A stretch of DNA of 30,690 bases from WQZF01 sp031556405. Its GTDB lineage: Bacteria > Pseudomonadota > Gammaproteobacteria > Burkholderiales > Rhodocyclaceae. The position numbers and the translations under genes are program-made. This document shows positions 27,526-30,690 of the stretch, in pieces; position 1 is the first letter of the stretch; the number at the start of each line of letters is the position of its first letter. The notes beneath the pieces were generated by a model that saw only the letters and a list, made by a program, of their open reading frames with translations, searched no databases and was not told where the DNA came from. The DNA is taken from the NCBI GenBank assembly GCA_031556405.1, contig JAVBTC010000152.1:1-30690 (forward strand), given 5' to 3'.

Positions 27526-27661
27526 CCTGGATTCCCGCCTGCGCGGGAATGACGGAACGATGACTGTCCGCGGACAAAATTTTTGCCGTCGCGGAACGAA
27601 CATGAATTCATTCCAGAAGGCGGAAAATAATCCGTCATTCCCGCGCGGGGATGAATCCAGG
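27526..27661. repeat. Inverted doublet of REP-like palindromes (dRS3-type core)
   Basis: Unit 1 at 27526-27555 has ATTCCCGC-CTGC-GCGGGAAT as hairpin core and ends GACGG. Unit 2 at 27632-27661 is the same unit in reverse, starting CCGTCATTCC and ending AATCCAGG, with a few changes. They are 76 bases apart, and the perfect palindrome TGTCCGCGGACA lies between at 27565-27576. Translated frames over such units give peptides like VIPAQAGIQ, a known sign of this repeat. The arrangement resembles REPIN doublets. Confidence 0.75.
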
Positions 27662-27712
27662 AATCCAGAAATTTCCACCGCCCGCATTCATTGGCCCAAT
27701 CGCAAAAATTCC

Positions 27713-27730
27713 AATTAATTTAAATTAATT
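27713..27730. repeat. Perfect 18-bp AT palindrome
   Basis: AATTAATTTAAATTAATT is its own reverse complement and contains only A and T. It lies 75 bases upstream of the aroP start in an AT-rich stretch, a plausible site for a dimeric regulator or nucleoid protein. It may equally be part of the promoter. Confidence 0.5.
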
Positions 27731-27805
27731 ATCACATATAGCCAGCTACAAATACCAATCATCATTTAACCATTATTTAGAAAAATCCGCGCTAACACCC
27801 TCACC

Positions 27806-29182
27806 ATGCACGCGATGCACGACCTCCGCGCCGGCGAACTCAAACGCGGCCTCGCAAACCGCCACATTCAACTGATCGCGCTCGGCGGCGCCATCGGCAC
27901 CGGCCTCTTTCTCGGCTCCGCCGAAGTCCTCACGCTGGCCGGACCGGCGATGATCCTCGGCTACGCGCTCGGCGGCGCCATCGCTTTCCTGATCATGCGG
28001 CAACTGGGCGAAATGATCGTCGAAGAACCGGTCGCCGGCTCGTTCAGCCACTTCGCGTACAAATACTGGGGCGATTTCCCCGGTTTTCTTTCCGGCTGGA
28101 ATTACTGGGTGCTCTACATCCTCGTCGGCATGGCCGAGCTCACCGCCGTCGGCACTTACGTGCAGTTCTGGTGGCCGCAGATCCCCGCCTGGGTTTCCGC
28201 CGCCGTCTTCTTCCTCCTCATCAACGCCGCCAACCTCGCCCACGTCAAGCTCTACGGCGAAATGGAATTCTGGTTCGCGCTGATCAAGGTCGTCGCCATT
28301 CTCGGCATGATCGCCTTCGGCGGCTGGCTCATCGCCAGCGGCCACGGCGGACCGCAGGCCACCGTCGCCAACCTGTGGAACGACGGCGGCTTCTTTCCCA
28401 TGGGCATCGAGGGACTGGTGATGGCGCTCGCCTTCATCATGTTCTCCTTCGGCGGCCTGGAACTGATCGGCATCACCGCGGCGGAAGCGCGCGACCCGGA
28501 AAAAACGATTCCGAAGGCGATCAACCAGGTGCTCTACCGCATCCTCATCTTCTACATCGGCGCGCTGGCCGTGCTGCTCTCGCTCTACCCGTGGCGGCAG
28601 GTGCTCACCGGCGGCAGCCCCTTCGTGCTGATCTTTTCCCAGATCGGACACGACGCCACCGCGCACGCGCTCAACTTCGTCGTCCTCACCGCCGCGCTCT
28701 CGGTCTACAACAGCGGCGTCTACTGCAACAGCCGCATGCTCTACGGCCTGGCGCGGCAAGGCAACGCGCCGCGCGCGCTGCTCGCGGTCGACCGCCGCGG
28801 CGTGCCCACCGCCGCGATCGGCGTCTCGGCGCTGGCGACATTCCTCTGCGTGCTCGTCAACTACAGCATCCCCAAGGAAGCGCTGAAATTCCTGATGGCG
28901 CTGGTCGTTTCCGCGCTCGTCATCAACTGGGCGATGATCAGCCTCGCCCAACTCAAGTTCCGCGCACGCAAAACGGAAGAAGGCGTAACGCCGAGATTCA
29001 GGTCGCTCTGGCACCCATGGAGCAACTACCTGTGCATCGCCTTTCTCGCGCTGATTCTCGTCATCATGCTCATGACCGGCGGCAAGGTAATGGTTTCGGT
29101 GCTGCTGATCCCGGTCTGGCTGCTGCTCCTGTGGTGCGGCTACCGCTACAAGAACCGCCGCGCCGCGAAGCTGCCGACATAG
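27806..29182 (+). CDS. aroP: Aromatic amino acid permease, AroP/PheP type (APC family)
   Basis: A 458-residue proton-coupled importer with about twelve transmembrane helices. The N-terminal block LKRGLANRHIQLIALGGAIG, the stretch RQLGEMIVEEPVAGSFSHFA and AELTAVGTYVQFWWPQIPAW are nearly those of E. coli AroP. FSFGGLELIGITAAEARDP and SVYNSGVYCNSRMLYGLA are also conserved. Substrates are probably phenylalanine, tyrosine and tryptophan; the exact preference is uncertain (PheP is close). There is no clear SD before either ATG (27806 or 27815). It lies between mdtC and the outer-membrane efflux gene, separated from mdtC by repeats but from the next gene by only 23 bases. Confidence 0.9.
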   Translation: MHAMHDLRAGELKRGLANRHIQLIALGGAIGTGLFLGSAEVLTLAGPAMILGYALGGAIAFLIMRQLGEMIVEEPVAGSFSHFAYKYWGDFPGFLSGWNYWVLYILVGMAELTAVGTYVQFWWPQIPAWVSAAVFFLLINAANLAHVKLYGEMEFWFALIKVVAILGMIAFGGWLIASGHGGPQATVANLWNDGGFFPMGIEGLVMALAFIMFSFGGLELIGITAAEARDPEKTIPKAINQVLYRILIFYIGALAVLLSLYPWRQVLTGGSPFVLIFSQIGHDATAHALNFVVLTAALSVYNSGVYCNSRMLYGLARQGNAPRALLAVDRRGVPTAAIGVSALATFLCVLVNYSIPKEALKFLMALVVSALVINWAMISLAQLKFRARKTEEGVTPRFRSLWHPWSNYLCIAFLALILVIMLMTGGKVMVSVLLIPVWLLLLWCGYRYKNRRAAKLPT

Positions 29183-29205
29183 AATTTTTTCTGGAAAACG
29201 CCGAT

Positions 29206-30690
29206 ATGTCCTTCCCCCCTCCCCTCTCTCTCCCTGTTTCTCCCCGAGACGGGCGCCCCCCAAAGCATCCCCCAGAGCATCCTCCAAAGCGTCCCTCCGA
29301 TCGTCCGGGCGCCACGGCGCTTGCGGCAATGATTGTCGCCTTGGCGCTCTCCGCCTGCACCGTCGGCCCCGACTACCGCCAGCCCGAGCTGGACGTTCCC
29401 GCCGCGTGGAAGGAAGATCCGCCTCCCGGCTGGAAAACCGCGCAGCCCCAGGACCAGAGCGAGCGCGGCGAATGGTGGAAGATCTACAGCGAGCCGCAGC
29501 TCGACGAACTGGTGACGCAAGTGGAAATTTCGAACCAGGACATCGCCGCCGCCGCCGCCCGTTACCGGCAAGCCCTGGCGCTGCTCGACGCCGCCGGCGC
29601 CGCCGCCTATCCCACCGTCAACCTCGGCGCTTCCGCCAGCCGCAGCGGAAACGCTTCCTCCTCCAATTCCTCGGGCACGGGGAACAACGACAGCACCACC
29701 CGTTCCCGCGTCAACAACAGTTCCCAGATCGCACTCAACCTCGGCTGGGAAATCGACCTCTGGGGGCGCATCCGGCGCAATATCGAAGCCGGCGAGGCAA
29801 GCGCCCAGGCGAGCGCCGCCGACCTTTCCGCCGCCGTTCTTTCCGCCCAGACCACGCTCGTCCAGAGCTATCTGCAATGGCGCGTCAACGCCGTGCAGCG
29901 GCGCCTGTATGACGAAACCGCGGAAACCTACCGCAAATCGCTCGAAGTGATCAAAAACCGCTACGAGGCTGGCGTCGCCCAGCGTTCCGACGTCACGCAG
30001 GCGCAAACGCAATTGAGCAATACGCTGGCGCAGGCGATCGATCTCGACATACAGCGCACCCAGCTCGAACACGCCATCGCGCTGCTGATCGGTATTCCCC
30101 CGGCGCGGCTCGAACTGACGCCGCCCGCGAAACCGTCGCTGCCGCAGCTCCCGCAGGTACCCACCGCGCTGCCTTCCGAAATGCTCGAACGCCGTCCCGA
30201 CATCGCCGCCGCCGAGCGCCGCGCCGCCGCCGCCAATGCCAACATCGGCGTCGCCCAGGCCGCGTTCTACCCGACGCTGACGCTCTCCGCCGCCGGAGGC
30301 TACCAGCAGAATTCCGGTTTCGGCCCGCTGTTTACGCTGCCGAACCGCTTCTGGTCGCTCGGCCCCGCGCTCGCCGCGATCCTCTTCGACGGCGGCCTGC
30401 GCAGTGCCCAGGTCGAACAGGCGCGCGGCGCCTACGACGAATCCGTCGCCACCTACCGCCAGACCGTGCTCACCGCGTTCCAGGAAGTCGAGGACAACCT
30501 CGCCGCGCTGCGCGTGCTCGAAGAAGAATCCGTGCACCAGCGCGAAGCCGCGCAGGCCGCCGCCGAATCCGAGATGTTGGTGCGCAACCAGTATCTCGCC
30601 GGCACCGCGAGCTATCTCGACGTCTTCGTCGCCCAGGCATCCGCCCTCAGCGCGCGGCGGCTGGACATCGGCGTCGAAGGCCAGCGCCTC
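29206..30690 (+). CDS. RND efflux outer-membrane factor lipoprotein, NodT/OprM type (3' truncated by window)
   Basis: An open frame of 495 codons reaching the window edge. It is the TolC-like exit channel for the MdtABC pump. The lipobox is LSAC with Cys51 as the lipidation site, followed by TVGPDYRQPELDVPAAW, the classical start of the mature NodT-family protein. Two outer-membrane-efflux repeats follow. The first has SQIALNLGWEIDLWGRIRR, the second AAFYPTLTLSAAGGY and LAAILFDGGLRSAQVEQARGA. ATG 29206 gives a 41-residue Pro-rich n-region before the hydrophobic core; ATG 29329 would leave too short a signal, so 29206 is preferred. The n-region contains four 12-base units encoding PPKH/PPEH/PPKR/PSDR. 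A weak GGAAA precedes the start. Confidence 0.93.
   Translation, partial: MSFPPPLSLPVSPRDGRPPKHPPEHPPKRPSDRPGATALAAMIVALALSACTVGPDYRQPELDVPAAWKEDPPPGWKTAQPQDQSERGEWWKIYSEPQLDELVTQVEISNQDIAAAAARYRQALALLDAAGAAAYPTVNLGASASRSGNASSSNSSGTGNNDSTTRSRVNNSSQIALNLGWEIDLWGRIRRNIEAGEASAQASAADLSAAVLSAQTTLVQSYLQWRVNAVQRRLYDETAETYRKSLEVIKNRYEAGVAQRSDVTQAQTQLSNTLAQAIDLDIQRTQLEHAIALLIGIPPARLELTPPAKPSLPQLPQVPTALPSEMLERRPDIAAAERRAAAANANIGVAQAAFYPTLTLSAAGGYQQNSGFGPLFTLPNRFWSLGPALAAILFDGGLRSAQVEQARGAYDESVATYRQTVLTAFQEVEDNLAALRVLEEESVHQREAAQAAAESEMLVRNQYLAGTASYLDVFVAQASALSARRLDIGVEGQRL
29257..29304 (+). repeat. Four degenerate 12-base tandem repeats in the outer-membrane factor gene
   Basis: In frame, the four units read PPKH, PPEH, PPKR and PSDR. 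They lie just before the signal-peptide hydrophobic core, making a basic, Pro-rich extension. The count may vary between strains. Confidence 0.65.

Larger units (their letters stand above)
27488..27805. other. Spacer with palindromic repeats between mdtC and aroP
   Basis: No gene is supported. It holds the inverted REP-like doublet at 27526-27661 and the AT palindrome at 27713-27730. The last 90 bases are very AT-rich and probably contain the aroP promoter, although I cannot assign -35/-10 hexamers. Confidence 0.5.

Overview
The window is GC-rich bacterial chromosome and looks betaproteobacterial. Support comes from a long RNase E gene divergent from rluC, an Fe-type sodB, an mdtABC-type RND cluster, an exbBD pair, and dispersed palindromes of the ATTCCCGC...GCGGGAAT type. 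A Rhodocyclales-like host is my guess, made on protein flavour only. No rRNA, tRNA, CRISPR array, transposase, integrase or phage gene is visible.

Left part (1-9.2 kb). The 3' end of exbB is followed by exbD (TonB energising motor). A small two-helix membrane protein gene runs convergently. After a 0.7 kb spacer comes a DEAD-box RNA helicase gene of RhlE flavour. Convergent to it is a minus-strand pair, rluC (23S rRNA pseudouridine synthase) overlapping a HAD phosphatase gene. Divergent from rluC is rne (RNase E), whose leader can fold a hairpin over its ribosome binding site. Helicase, RluC and RNase E make this an RNA-metabolism neighbourhood.

Middle part (9.2-17.3 kb). A large M48-type zinc metallopeptidase gene (988 codons) is followed by sodB with a very clear bidirectional terminator. 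Next come an AT-rich orphan gene and a TPR-like membrane protein gene, both on the minus strand. A type I ABC exporter gene follows; its start codon lies where a perfectly spaced extended -10 would begin a leaderless transcript.

Right part (17.3 kb to end). This is an RND multidrug efflux locus: mdtA (periplasmic adaptor), mdtB and mdtC (paired inner-membrane pumps), and the 5' part of an outer-membrane factor lipoprotein gene that runs off the window. The locus is interrupted. Between mdtB and mdtC lie a Gly/Pro/Tyr-rich secreted protein (DUF6515-like, coupled to mdtB through ATGA) and an AT-rich DUF3617-like secreted protein. Between mdtC and the outer-membrane gene lie a palindromic REP-like doublet and an aroP-type aromatic amino acid permease. 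A tandem two-site motif upstream of mdtA is a candidate operator.

I see no clearly new defence or mobile system. The most promising unexplained items are the two accessory secreted proteins inside the efflux operon, the large M48 protein, the SD-masking hairpin of rne, the putative leaderless exporter and the AT-rich orphan gene.
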